A DNA stretch of 64,000 nt from Trichomonas vaginalis G3. Its lineage: Eukaryota > Parabasalia > Trichomonadida > Trichomonadidae. The stretch spans positions 19,861,319-19,925,318 of the forward strand of contig NC_067206.1 in assembly GCF_026262505.1 (NCBI RefSeq), written 5' to 3'. Below the pieces are notes generated by a model. The model saw only the letters and a list, made by a program, of their open reading frames with translations, made no database searches and had not been told where the DNA came from. This document shows, in pieces, positions 1 through 7,884 of the stretch (position 1 is its first letter; each line of letters opens with the position of its first letter). Position numbers and translations under genes: made by a program.

Positions 1-582
1 GTCTTTCTCTAAGTCAGGGTTGTTTTTCATTTCTTCGGGGGAGTGGTTTCCCAAACCTTTTTGTTTACGGCTATTGTAAATATTTAAAACTTGTCTCATC
101 TTTGCCATGGAGAAGTGTCTATATTTGTCGTCATATGACATTTCATTTGCTTCACCACCTTGTGGTTGGTTTAAGTCTCTTAAGATTTTTATACAACTGT
201 CAATGACACCAAGAGCAGAATGGTTTTGGTCGACAATGAAATATTGGTTTACATTTTTTGAACGCAGATAGTTTTTAATATCGTCTGATTTGAAAGAACT
301 TTCACAGTCAGATGTCAGTTTTGTTGGATGGTATTTGTCAACGAAGATTGTCAAAGCAGTTTTCACATCTAAAATATTTTTAGACCATAATGGTATGGCT
401 TCACAGTATCTTGTGTTTTGACCAACAAATATTAGCCAGTATGGTGGTCCATCTTCTCTATACCTCGGAATGTTTTCCAAGATATCCATAAACCAAGCAT
501 TTGGTGTTGAACTAAAGATTTTTACCATGAGTGCTTTCTTTGTCGCTTTAGAAACATACGGGTCCTTGTTTGAATTCGTCAT
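1..582 (-). pseudogene. Polinton integrase (retroviral-type DDE), partial and broken
   Basis: N-terminal and central part of a Polinton integrase, the enzyme that inserts the element into the chromosome. The reading on the minus strand from 582 gives the core-domain signature with conserved acidic residues in a TSDCESSF-type segment and a YWLIFVG-type strand, matching the better covered copy at 47233-48162. The gene runs off the left edge of the window. It is broken. It lies head to head with the small gene at 599, with a 16-bp spacer. Confidence 0.8.
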
Positions 583-598
583 TTTTAACCCATAAGAA
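583..598. promoter_or_regulatory. 16-bp divergent gene spacer, probable bidirectional promoter
   Basis: The whole spacer between the integrase start (minus) and the small gene start (plus) is TTTTAACCCATAAGAA. The same arrangement with near-identical sequence recurs in copy B at 48163-48178. Transcription signals for both genes must lie here or inside the coding sequences. Inferred from geometry only. Confidence 0.5.
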
Positions 599-999
599 AT
601 GGGTTTATTTGCGCATTAGCAGGAGTCGCATCCAGATTTTTGCCCGCAGTGGGAACAATAGCCAGAGGTGCATTTGGAATTGGAAGGAAGATTTTGAGTA
701 CATTAGGTATACTGAAAGAGAAAGCACAACCTATTATACAAACTGTACAGAAAGGTTGGGATGTAGCACGAGATGCAACAAATCTTATTCCAAATCCTGA
801 AACAAGAGGAAAAGTTCAAGGATGGATGGACAATGTAGGAAGACAAGCAGGAAACTATTATAACAAAGCAAATGACTACTATAACCAAGCAGGACACTAT
901 ATGGACCAAGGTGAAAGATTCTTTAACAGAGGATATAACCATGCACAACAGTGGGTAAACAACAACCAACCTCAACCACCTCAAACTTGGGGAATGTAA
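599..999 (+). CDS. Small glycine-rich amphipathic Polinton protein (copy looks broken)
   Basis: A protein of about 130 residues; 640-999 is an open frame of 119 aa. The first third is small, hydrophobic and glycine/alanine-rich with regularly spaced Arg/Lys (PAVGTIARGAFGIGRKIL), like an amphipathic membrane-active helix. The rest is rich in Tyr, Asn and Gln (NYYNKANDYYNQAGHYMDQG) and ends in a PQ-rich tail. No known family recognised. A minor virion component or membrane-active peptide, as adenoviral pVI is, is an inference. A related start occurs in copy B at 48179. First of a rightward gene block. Confidence 0.5.
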
Positions 1000-1001
1000 A
1001 G

Positions 1002-1021
1002 TTTTTTACTGAGATGAAATG
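1002..1021 (+). promoter_or_regulatory. Repeated leader/promoter motif, copy 1
   Basis: The 20-mer TTTTTTACTGAGATGAAATG ends in the start codon of the 51-aa gene at 1019. The identical 20-mer is at 1177-1196 and ends in the next gene's start codon. Exact reuse directly at two consecutive starts points to a promoter or translation-start element of this element family. Confidence 0.6.
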
Positions 1022-1174
1022 AACAATACAGCTTTAAGACAAATGGGTTCAAGATGGATTTGTCGACTTCCAGCAGTTACACCACCACGTGTTTGTCAAG
1101 TTCTTCCTATACCTCAGGAAGTTTTAGACCGACTTAAAAAACAACAACAACCAGTTGAAAACAAACCAAACTAA
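1019..1174 (+). CDS. 51-aa Polinton protein, function unknown
   Basis: A short frame starting MNNTALRQMGSRWICRLP and ending in KKQQQPVENKPN. It has two cysteines and a proline-rich middle (PAVTPPRVCQVLPIPQEV). Support comes from its start, which sits on the repeated 20-mer leader exactly as the next gene does, and from its fit between neighbours (20 bp to the following start). No domain recognised; a small structural or regulatory peptide is possible. Confidence 0.55.
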   Translation: MNNTALRQMGSRWICRLPAVTPPRVCQVLPIPQEVLDRLKKQQQPVENKPN

Positions 1175-1176
1175 AA

Positions 1177-1196
1177 TTTTTTACTGAGATGAAATG
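1177..1196 (+). promoter_or_regulatory. Repeated leader/promoter motif, copy 2
   Basis: Second exact copy of TTTTTTACTGAGATGAAATG, ending in the start codon at 1194. See the copy at 1002. Confidence 0.6.
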
Positions 1197-1778
1197 ACCG
1201 AAGAAGTTGAAACGGTAGATTTGACACCACAAACAAAAAGTTCAGAACCATTGTCAAAACCTGTCAAAGAACTTACAGATGAAGAGAAAAATTCAATAAT
1301 AGAAAGTGCCAGGTCTGGAAATACAAACTCTAACTACAAAGTCACTTTTCATAAAAATGGAACGGCAAGTATCTCAAAAAAGAAACAGACTCTCACAAAT
1401 AAAATATTGAAGTCTGAAGGAGCTTTCGAGACAACAGATGGAAAAGTTTACTTCACTGACCAACAGTTCATTATAGAACATCTCATTGACTTAGAGTCAA
1501 AATATTCTAAACTTTACAACAAACACAAAAAGTTGAAAGGAAAACAACAACAAATGGCATATGATATTTATGAAGATGTTGACGACACAACTAGACCTGC
1601 AAGTGAGGTAAAGTCAGCGGAACCGAAAAGTGACGAAAAACAGATAGAAGAAGAGAAACCAAAAACTGAAGATAAACCAAAACCAAAGTTTAGTTTGGAA
1701 ACTAAACCAAGTCAACCTTCATTAGCTGGTATGGGTTGGCGTCAAAGACTTATGGTAGCAGGTGGTTATGTAAAGTAA
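1194..1778 (+). CDS. 194-aa charged Polinton protein, unknown
   Basis: Hydrophilic protein. Residues 1-40 are acidic and threonine/serine-rich; about 45-130 look folded, with a short strand-rich part (YKVTFHKNGTASISKKK) and a Lys-rich helix (LYNKHKKLKGKQQQ). Residues 130-175 are a charged KPKxEDKP-type linker, followed by a short C-terminal patch (GMGWRQRLMVAGGYVK). No family recognised. The gene stands directly upstream of DNA polymerase B in the rightward block; a role near replication or in the virion cannot be told apart. Confidence 0.6.
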   Translation: MTEEVETVDLTPQTKSSEPLSKPVKELTDEEKNSIIESARSGNTNSNYKVTFHKNGTASISKKKQTLTNKILKSEGAFETTDGKVYFTDQQFIIEHLIDLESKYSKLYNKHKKLKGKQQQMAYDIYEDVDDTTRPASEVKSAEPKSDEKQIEEEKPKTEDKPKPKFSLETKPSQPSLAGMGWRQRLMVAGGYVK

Positions 1779-1782
1779 AGGA

Positions 1783-1808
1783 AAAAACATTTTTTTATTT
1801 TTATAAAA
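1783..1808 (+). promoter_or_regulatory. AT-rich promoter-like leader of the polymerase gene
   Basis: ATTTTTTTATTTTTATAAAA precedes the polymerase ATG directly. The SF3 helicase genes at 12355, 52020 (minus) and 63491 (plus) have almost the same leader, so this is a recurring element of Polinton gene starts here. Confidence 0.5.
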
Positions 1809-3962
1809 ATGCCCCCATATAGAATGGACAGAAGGTCTGCTAGAATAAAAGCAGAGTTAGAAAGATATGGTTGGAGAGTTTCGAAGAAGTTTAAATATAG
1901 GAAGGGAAGACCCATAAAAGTCTATGACAAACTGTCTGGTCTTCGCTATGAAATGGACCTGGAAACAGCACGCGCAAATTATCCAAACAGACTAGAGAGG
2001 TTAGAAGAAGAGCGTCTTATGGACATGCCTTTCGATGTTACTGAACCTCAAGTTGAAGGACACGACGGCTTTGCCAGATTCTACTGGAAACATGACGAAC
2101 AATTGCATCCTTTGAGACGGAAAAAAGGAAAGGGTGAAGACGCACATGCTCCCATGGAAAGAACAAGATATGCATATGAAAAGTATCGTGAAGTTCGAAG
2201 TAAAATTACATCCGGTCGAACCTTTACAGTAAACTTTGACGAAGGAAAGAACAAAGAAGGCTTCATGGGAGTACTTGCTGCCATACAAGACGGAAATAAG
2301 AAAGGATACAATCTCAGATTGACCATAACAGATTTGGATGGTCACATTTACTATGCATATGGCAATGTCACAACAGCTGCAATGCTTCTTGACGCTTTCA
2401 AGACTACAAAGAGAGAACAAATGGTTGACTCCGACTCAGACATTTTGAATGCAATTGAAGGAATTGCAAGTGTCAAGTTCGAATGGTACCAACCTAACCC
2501 TCAAGCAGTCAGACAACATGCTGGATACTTCCCGTTCAGAAATAAGTCTGACATTGACTTGACAAGGTATGGAATTTACAATTCAATTGAAACAATTGTC
2601 AATGAACCTTGTATTCTTACATGTCTCAGGAACTCTGGTCTTGTTACAGATGAGAAAATGAAGTATCTTGAGTCATGTGTGAAGACAAGGTACATTCTCA
2701 GAGGTCAATTGGCAAAAATTGCACCGTTGGCAAATGTCAATATCCGAGTTAATATTCCGACTGAGAAAGGTTCTTCACATGACGACTATGTTGTTGACAA
2801 AGACTTACCATGGTTGAAGATTGTACTTGTCCACAACCACTTCATGTTGAACGAAAGTCTTACAAACCCATTGTTCGGAAAAGGTAAGTGCAACATTGTC
2901 AGAGCTGTTAACATTCTTTTCGAGAAAGGCTTGTTGGAACCAATTCCAGATGACAAGCTGACAGAAACTTTTGTACCAAAAGACGAAACAAACTTTTCAT
3001 TGTTGGTAAGACCAAAAGTTGTTCCAGACAAGGTTATAGCACAAAAGAAGTACACAGTTCCAAAAGGAGTTGGATTGTTCGGATACCAACCTGAACCAGA
3101 AGAACTTCCAATGAGGTTGCAAGAACTTCAAGATGCTATAAACAAACTTCCATTGAGGCATCCAATTGACGTCAAATTGTATTGGAGAGCATCAGAGTTA
3201 GGTCAGAAGGTTTTATATGAAACAGGTTGCTTTGACGATGTTTATGAGATAACAGGAGAAGTTTCTCAAAAGATAAGAGACTCGCTTGAATTTCCAAAAA
3301 CTGGACCCATTGGTTGCGACAAGTTCGACTCAGATGAAAAAATATACTATGTCGACCTTAACGCTGCGTACATGAGGTTTGTCCAATATATTCCAACTGG
3401 AATTCCAAACGAAGACGGTGAGTTCCCGGGAAGGAACTATACAGTTGGAAAAGTCATACAACAACTGTATGATATTAGGAAAGCTTCAAACCCCAAACTT
3501 GCAATGACACTCAAATTGCTTATGAATTCGACATGGGGATATTCCATTAAGAAACCTCAAAAGATGAAGAGTAAACACTATGAGAAGGTCGACAACTTTG
3601 TTGAAAGGTTTTCTCCTTTTGTTTTGAAGTACGAATTTACTCAAGGTCAAAATGGCTTAGTAACCACATTAAAACCTATTGTCGAACATTGGTCTTACCC
3701 TCAGTTCGCAAAGGCAGTCCTTGACAACTACAACAAATTCTTCTCCGAAGTCAAATCCAAAGTGAAGGTTTACTATGAGAACATCGACGCACTCATGACG
3801 AACGAAGAAGGCTATAACAAACTCATTGAAATGGGAATGGTCGGTGAAAAGATGGGCTGTTTTAAGCTAGATAAGGTATTTTCCGAAGTTCATGTCCTCT
3901 CCAAACGTAAGTACTGGGGCATACTTGAAGACGGCACAGAAATAAAACATTGCATGAAATAA
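1809..3962 (+). CDS. polB: Protein-primed family B DNA polymerase (Polinton PolB)
   Basis: Replicative polymerase of the element. Three polymerase blocks are visible in order: YYVDLNAAYM at about residue 513 (motif A region), KLLMNSTWGYSIKKP at about 568-582 (motif B, Kx3NSxYG-like) and VYYENIDALMT at about 653 (motif C region). Known for the family: synthesis starts from a terminal protein and copies the linear element end to end. The N-terminal 400 residues are basic at the start (RSARIKAELERYGWRVSKKFKYRKGRP) and less easily assigned. The frame is open throughout. Copy B has no counterpart in this window. Identification is secure as PolB; activity is not judged. Confidence 0.9.
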   Translation: MPPYRMDRRSARIKAELERYGWRVSKKFKYRKGRPIKVYDKLSGLRYEMDLETARANYPNRLERLEEERLMDMPFDVTEPQVEGHDGFARFYWKHDEQLHPLRRKKGKGEDAHAPMERTRYAYEKYREVRSKITSGRTFTVNFDEGKNKEGFMGVLAAIQDGNKKGYNLRLTITDLDGHIYYAYGNVTTAAMLLDAFKTTKREQMVDSDSDILNAIEGIASVKFEWYQPNPQAVRQHAGYFPFRNKSDIDLTRYGIYNSIETIVNEPCILTCLRNSGLVTDEKMKYLESCVKTRYILRGQLAKIAPLANVNIRVNIPTEKGSSHDDYVVDKDLPWLKIVLVHNHFMLNESLTNPLFGKGKCNIVRAVNILFEKGLLEPIPDDKLTETFVPKDETNFSLLVRPKVVPDKVIAQKKYTVPKGVGLFGYQPEPEELPMRLQELQDAINKLPLRHPIDVKLYWRASELGQKVLYETGCFDDVYEITGEVSQKIRDSLEFPKTGPIGCDKFDSDEKIYYVDLNAAYMRFVQYIPTGIPNEDGEFPGRNYTVGKVIQQLYDIRKASNPKLAMTLKLLMNSTWGYSIKKPQKMKSKHYEKVDNFVERFSPFVLKYEFTQGQNGLVTTLKPIVEHWSYPQFAKAVLDNYNKFFSEVKSKVKVYYENIDALMTNEEGYNKLIEMGMVGEKMGCFKLDKVFSEVHVLSKRKYWGILEDGTEIKHCMK

Positions 3963-3990
3963 AACATTGCATGAAATAAAACATTGCATG
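3940..3990. repeat. 17-bp x 3 tandem repeat at the end of polB
   Basis: Three consecutive copies of AAATAAAACATTGCATG, the first overlapping the last codons and stop of the polymerase gene. Identical copies suggest recent slippage. No coding role seen beyond the first unit. Confidence 0.85.
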
Positions 3991-4033
3991 AAGTAAAAAC
4001 GTTTTTTAAACCATATATTTTTACATATATTAA

Positions 4034-4894
4034 ATGCTTCAGGTTGAAAAACAAAGAACAAAAGTAGCAGATACAAAACCGTTAGACTATATCTTTACAA
4101 ATGCTGGTAGAAATATTTCAGATGAAGAAATTTCATCCCGAGCTTACAGGTTTGACTATCCAGTTCGTTGGCTTCAAAGTCCTTCAGATGCAAAGGCAAT
4201 AGGATTTAGAAGAGTTTTGTTTTCAAATAGAACTAACGCGTTTATGTTCGCAGTATATTTTCATGGCCAGTATAAAGGTTCTGATGGTCTAATAGAAAAA
4301 TTTGACGAAATGAGGATCTTTACGGTTCGTTCAGACGAAAGTCTTGAGAAAACTCTAAATGACTTTCAAACTCAAATAAACAAATATTATTGGGAATTTC
4401 AAGAAAAATACGACTCTTTACTAAATGGAACATACTATCTGAAACTAGAATATGACAAGATGAACTCCACCGTTTCATTTCAAAAGATTGAAATTAACCC
4501 TCCAAGAGATACAGAGTTTTTATTTTGGAAAGTAGACAAACGTTCTTGGGCACAATTTCTTCGGTTACTAAACCAGAACGAACCATTACTACCAGATGGT
4601 CCATTTCAATTTATACCTCCACCAGCAGATTTGACAGTTTATAGAAACGTGTTTGACCCTCAAAATGTTATGTGTCATGCAAGTTTCAGTTCAAGCAACA
4701 ATGGTTTTCTATGTATCGGTAAGGACTTTTATGACTTTGCTTCTAAATTCTACGAACCACCTAGTAACAGTTTCTCTGACTTTCAAGTTTGGTTCACAAC
4801 AAATGGTGTGCAGCATATTATTCCATTGTACTATGACTTTTATCTCGAATTGTCTTTCATATACAACTACGGAAAAGTGCTGAAAAAGTATTGA
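4034..4894 (+). CDS. 286-aa conserved Polinton protein, unknown
   Basis: No family recognised. It starts MLQVEKQRTKVADTKPLDYI and ends in a conserved C-terminal block (FYEPPSNSFSDFQVWFTT, then a hydrophobic IIPLYYDFYLELSFIYNY stretch). A clear but diverged relative lies in copy B at 44310-45157 on the opposite strand, beside the fibre-like gene. The start fits the leader ATTTTTACATATATTAAATG, of the same type as at 44072. Because the relative is paired with a fibre gene, a virion or receptor-related role is possible, but this is inference. Confidence 0.6.
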   Translation: MLQVEKQRTKVADTKPLDYIFTNAGRNISDEEISSRAYRFDYPVRWLQSPSDAKAIGFRRVLFSNRTNAFMFAVYFHGQYKGSDGLIEKFDEMRIFTVRSDESLEKTLNDFQTQINKYYWEFQEKYDSLLNGTYYLKLEYDKMNSTVSFQKIEINPPRDTEFLFWKVDKRSWAQFLRLLNQNEPLLPDGPFQFIPPPADLTVYRNVFDPQNVMCHASFSSSNNGFLCIGKDFYDFASKFYEPPSNSFSDFQVWFTTNGVQHIIPLYYDFYLELSFIYNYGKVLKKY

Positions 4895-5029
4895 AAAATA
4901 TATTTTAGGTGGAGCCAGGTCCCTCGGTCCCTCGGTCCCTCGGTTAAACGAACTTCTCTGAAAAAGTGTGACAACATGACATTTTGACAACAGTCCAGGA
5001 AATAAACTTCTTCGTAAATGTTTTGTCAC
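4895..5029. repeat. Left arm of ~135-bp inverted repeat (cassette boundary)
   Basis: Begins AAAAATATATTTTAGGTG and contains three copies of GGTCCCTC, then GACAACATGACATTTTGACA and GGAAATAAACTTC. The reverse complement, roughly 85 percent alike by eye, is at 6228-6366. Together they bound a 1.47-kb block with one gene (5219-6115) inside the Polinton. Confidence 0.8.
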
Positions 5030-5052
5030 CCGTTGAATTTTGTATAAAAAGC

Positions 5053-5074
5053 AACCCGCTGTTTTCGGCGGGTT
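5053..5074. other. Short GC-rich hairpin
   Basis: AACCCGC, an 8-nt loop, then GCGGGTT: a perfect 7-bp stem that stands out in AT-rich DNA just inside the left inverted-repeat arm. It could be a transcript-end or cruciform signal; function unknown. Confidence 0.6.
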
Positions 5075-5160
5075 GGTATATTCTTCACAAAATGCTTGTT
5101 TTGAGGTCGAGCCACTTTTGGTTCACCGTATTTTTCAACCAAAACTCATGAATTTTCCCG

Positions 5161-5218
5161 AAATAAAAAATAAAGTTAGTTTTTTTAAAAAAATATTTTT
5201 TATTTTTATTGTAAGAAC
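5161..5218 (+). promoter_or_regulatory. GTTAG/AATATTTTTTATTTT promoter cassette, copy 1
   Basis: An AT-rich upstream block: a GTTAG box, a run of T, then AAATATTTTTTATTTTTATT, followed within 20 bp by the start codon at 5219. Very similar blocks precede the genes at 6705, 7407 and 7885, so four accessory genes share one promoter type. Confidence 0.6.
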
Positions 5219-6115
5219 ATGTTAGCAACAACAGCACCAAACTCTTTAGTCATGAACCCAACATCAATGTTAGTAGAGATGAAAAGCTTCATTCCTTCTT
5301 CATATACTTTCGAAACAGAAATCCAGAAGATAAAGCAGGAACTTCTCCAAGGAGATTTAGACTGTAGTGCAAAAGATGAAACAAATGAACAGTATCTTTA
5401 TGAAATGCAGGACCTGGTGGAACATCTACCTAAACTTCCTGAAATCCAACAACAAAAACTCACTATTCCTGAATTCGATGAAATAGAAGTGAAACCAACT
5501 GACTCAGTTGAAATAAAGAAGTTCATACGTAATGTAAACTATGAGTTTCTTGGATTTCATTGCAACCACAAAGACTGCGATATGGTATATTTCATTGACA
5601 TATATAAATCGGAGGAGTTTAAGACCTACGACAACTTTGTTTCGTTAGTTGCTGAATGTGTATGGCAGATAAGAGATAAAGATAGAAGAGGTAAAGTATG
5701 GAACGGACAAATAAAACCAGCAGCCTTTGAGTTAAAGAAAACCATTTACGCCTTAGTCATACTTGCAGGTAAGGTTTCAATGTACAATGCTAAAATGAAC
5801 CCACAATGTTCAAAATGTAAAGCAGCAACAAGGAAATATAACTACTCCGTCAAAGAGATAGAACGTATGAGAAACGACTATGCTGACTTAAAGAAAGAAG
5901 CAGAGAAACCAGCAGAAGATAAAATGGACATGTTGACATTTCTGAACAAAAACTATCCAACTGCTGACGATTTCCTTCTTTCAGATGTCAAGAAGAAATA
6001 TAAAGAAACTTTCGGCATTGTGAAAACTTTTGACATACTGACAGAAGAAATAGAAGCTACAAAACTGTTTAAAGTCATGAACCATCACAACATATACCAT
6101 GTAAAACGCTTGTGA
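5219..6115 (+). CDS. 298-aa cysteine/histidine-motif protein in inverted-repeat cassette
   Basis: Unknown protein. Possible zinc-binding pairs are seen at about residues 114-120 (FHCNHKDCDM) and 197-200 (PQCSKCKAA). Between them is a mostly helical region, and after them a Lys/Glu-rich helix (about 205-235). It is the only gene between the inverted-repeat arms 4895-5029 and 6228-6366, so it may be cargo or a mobility gene of a small nested unit; no transposase signature was recognised. It uses the promoter cassette shared with the KilA-N genes downstream. Confidence 0.6.
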   Translation: MLATTAPNSLVMNPTSMLVEMKSFIPSSYTFETEIQKIKQELLQGDLDCSAKDETNEQYLYEMQDLVEHLPKLPEIQQQKLTIPEFDEIEVKPTDSVEIKKFIRNVNYEFLGFHCNHKDCDMVYFIDIYKSEEFKTYDNFVSLVAECVWQIRDKDRRGKVWNGQIKPAAFELKKTIYALVILAGKVSMYNAKMNPQCSKCKAATRKYNYSVKEIERMRNDYADLKKEAEKPAEDKMDMLTFLNKNYPTADDFLLSDVKKKYKETFGIVKTFDILTEEIEATKLFKVMNHHNIYHVKRL

Positions 6116-6148
6116 AACTTTATGGTAGAAATATATTTTTGCTGAGTA

Positions 6149-6632
6149 AAATGACCAAATTTCATTATATAACTGTATTTTTTTGACGAAGAGAACTTTT
6201 ACACTTCGTAAAAAAAATCCCTGAAGTCTTGACAAAACATTGACGATGAAGTTTATTTCCTGTGTTGTTGTCAAAATGTCATGTTGTCACCATTTTCAAA
6301 AAGATGTTAGTTGACCGAGGGACCGAGGGACCGAGGGACCTGGTGACACCTAAAATATATTTTTGTCTGAGTAAAATGACCAAATTTCATTATATAACTG
6401 TTATTTTTTGACGAAGAGAACTTTGACACTTCGTAAAAAAAATCCCTGAAATCGTGAAAAAATGACCAAATTTCATGATATAACTGTTATTTTTTGACGA
6501 AGAGAACTTTGACACTTCGTAAAAAAAATCCCTGAAATCGTGAAAAAATGACCAAATTTCATTATATAACTGTTATTTTTTTACGAAGAGAACTTTGACA
6601 CTTCGTCAAAAAAATCCCTGAAATCATATCTT
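6149..6632. repeat. 86-bp repeats with internal hairpin (four copies, one split off)
   Basis: Units start AATGACCAAATTTCAT at 6149, 6375, 6461 and 6547; the last three are tandem with an exact 86-bp period. Each holds ACGAAG, a 12-nt loop AGAACTTTGACA, and CTTCGT, flanked by T and A runs, i.e. a hairpin. The first unit is separated from the others by the right inverted-repeat arm (6228-6366), suggesting the arm came to lie inside the array. No coding content. Confidence 0.8.
6228..6366. repeat. Right arm of ~135-bp inverted repeat
   Basis: Reverse-complement partner of 4895-5029, with three copies of GAGGGACC and ending CACCTAAAATATATTTTT. See the left arm. Confidence 0.8.
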
Positions 6633-6640
6633 TTATACAA

Positions 6641-6704
6641 AATAAAAAAAATAGCGTTAGTTTTTTTAAAAAAATATTTTTTATTTTGTATGTAAAGACA
6701 GACA
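6641..6704 (+). promoter_or_regulatory. Promoter cassette, copy 2
   Basis: ATAGCGTTAG, T-run, AAATATTTTTTATTTTGTAT and GTAAAGACAGAC lead into the start codon at 6705. The last part recurs exactly before the KilA-N genes at 7407 and 7885. Confidence 0.65.
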
Positions 6705-7319
6705 ATGACAAACACTGAGTTTGAAACAGTTAAAAAGATAGACAATGAGACCAAAGTGGTTAGAATTGGTGATTTAAACGTAAGATACTCAAAGAAATAC
6801 AAGAAATATTCTTTGTCAGACATTTTAACACTATCTGAAAAGAAAACATCCCACGACTGGGTTAAAAATGCTTCAACTCAGAAAATTTTGACAAGAAATC
6901 CTGAGCTTATGATATCAGTAAGATTCTATGGAACAAGAGCATATCTTATAGACAAAAGTCTTATACCAGTAGTTTTGTTCTGGATTGACCCAGTTGTTGG
7001 ATATAATTTCATAACATATGGTTCATTCGATACTGAACGTTGCAGTGAAGGCTTACTTTACATCGTTCAGAAACCGAAGGACTTCAATACAAAGAGATAT
7101 AAGATAGGAAGAACATTTAATATAACTCAAAGATATGACAGTATAGTCAATAGAGTCAAGGTTGTGTTCGTTAACGATATGAGAGCTGCTGAAACAGAAC
7201 TACTTGAAAAGTTTGAGAAAATGTATGGTGCTCCCATAAAAGGTAAAGAAACGTTTGAAGTAGATGAGATAGATAGTGCTATAAAATTATTTGACGAAGT
7301 TGCTGAAAAATACATGTAA
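6705..7319 (+). CDS. KilA-N-like protein with T5orf172/GIY-YIG domain
   Basis: 204 aa. Residues about 20-110 resemble the KilA-N/BRO DNA-binding fold (SDILTLSEKKTSHDWVKN, later an SVRFYGTRAYLIDKSL strand region). Residues about 120-195 match the T5orf172 branch of the GIY-YIG superfamily: LLYIVQKP, then YKIGRTFNITQRY, and a helix with ETELLEKFEKMYG. Known from large DNA viruses and phages as DNA-binding and possible nuclease modules. First of three tandem KilA-type genes; its last codons (DEVAEKYM) are shared with the next gene, a sign of recombination between neighbours. Confidence 0.7.
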   Translation: MTNTEFETVKKIDNETKVVRIGDLNVRYSKKYKKYSLSDILTLSEKKTSHDWVKNASTQKILTRNPELMISVRFYGTRAYLIDKSLIPVVLFWIDPVVGYNFITYGSFDTERCSEGLLYIVQKPKDFNTKRYKIGRTFNITQRYDSIVNRVKVVFVNDMRAAETELLEKFEKMYGAPIKGKETFEVDEIDSAIKLFDEVAEKYM

Positions 7320-7352
7320 AGCGTTTATTTTTGGTCTTTTGTGAAAGTAAGA

Positions 7353-7406
7353 AAATAACGCTAGTTTTTTATAAAATATTTTTTTATTTTGTATGTAAAG
7401 ACAGAA
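7353..7406 (+). promoter_or_regulatory. Promoter cassette, copy 3
   Basis: AATAACGCTAG, T-run, AAAATATTTTTTTATTTTGT and ATGTAAAGACAGAA precede the ATG at 7407. Nearly identical to 7831-7884; the spacer was duplicated together with the gene. Confidence 0.65.
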
Positions 7407-7796
7407 ATGACAACAACAGAGAACACAACAACTGCTATCGTTCATGAAGCCATAAATGAAGAATACGAGTACATACAATATAACAAACAACTCCGTCTCA
7501 TTCGTTCGGTCAAGGATGACATGTACCAAATGCAAAGTATTTTGACAGCATGTTTTGCTCCAGATACCAAGAAACCACAAGACTGGTTTGAATTAAATAG
7601 CACACAAGAACTTTTGAGTGAGTTCGAACATGTAGAACTTAAAAAGATGTACCAAGACAGACAAAACTTACCATCGTATCTAAAAGGTATATATGTTCAT
7701 AAGTTCCTAGTTAGTTCAATAGCAATGTGGGCTTCACCTCGTTATGCATGGTATATTTACAGACTTCTTGACGAAGTTGCTGAAAAATACATGTAA
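7407..7796 (+). CDS. Short KilA-N domain protein
   Basis: 129 aa from the ATG at 7407, chosen because the upstream in-frame TTG lies inside the promoter cassette. The KilA-N core signature is at the end: LKGIYVHKFLVSSIAMWASPRY. The first ~45 residues are almost identical to the next gene (7885), while the last nine (LLDEVAEKYM) match the end of the preceding gene. It therefore looks like a tandem duplicate joined to a neighbour's tail. Likely DNA-binding; other function unknown. Confidence 0.7.
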   Translation: MTTTENTTTAIVHEAINEEYEYIQYNKQLRLIRSVKDDMYQMQSILTACFAPDTKKPQDWFELNSTQELLSEFEHVELKKMYQDRQNLPSYLKGIYVHKFLVSSIAMWASPRYAWYIYRLLDEVAEKYM

Positions 7797-7830
7797 AGCG
7801 TTTATTTTTGGTCTTTTGTGAAAATAAGAA

Positions 7831-7884
7831 AATAACGCTAATTTTTTATAAAATATTTTTTTTATTTTGTATGTAAAGACAGAT
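7831..7884 (+). promoter_or_regulatory. Promoter cassette, copy 4
   Basis: Second near-identical copy of the block at 7353-7406, ending 1 bp before the ATG at 7885. Confidence 0.65.

Noticed and set aside
2001-2420. Minus-strand frames inside the polymerase gene
   Set aside because: Shadows of PolB with no known pattern.
5053-5074. Rho-independent terminator
   Set aside because: The hairpin lacks the context of a bacterial terminator, and the genome is eukaryotic.
5040-5225. 61-aa frame upstream of the Cys/His gene
   Set aside because: It crosses the hairpin and the promoter cassette of the next gene.
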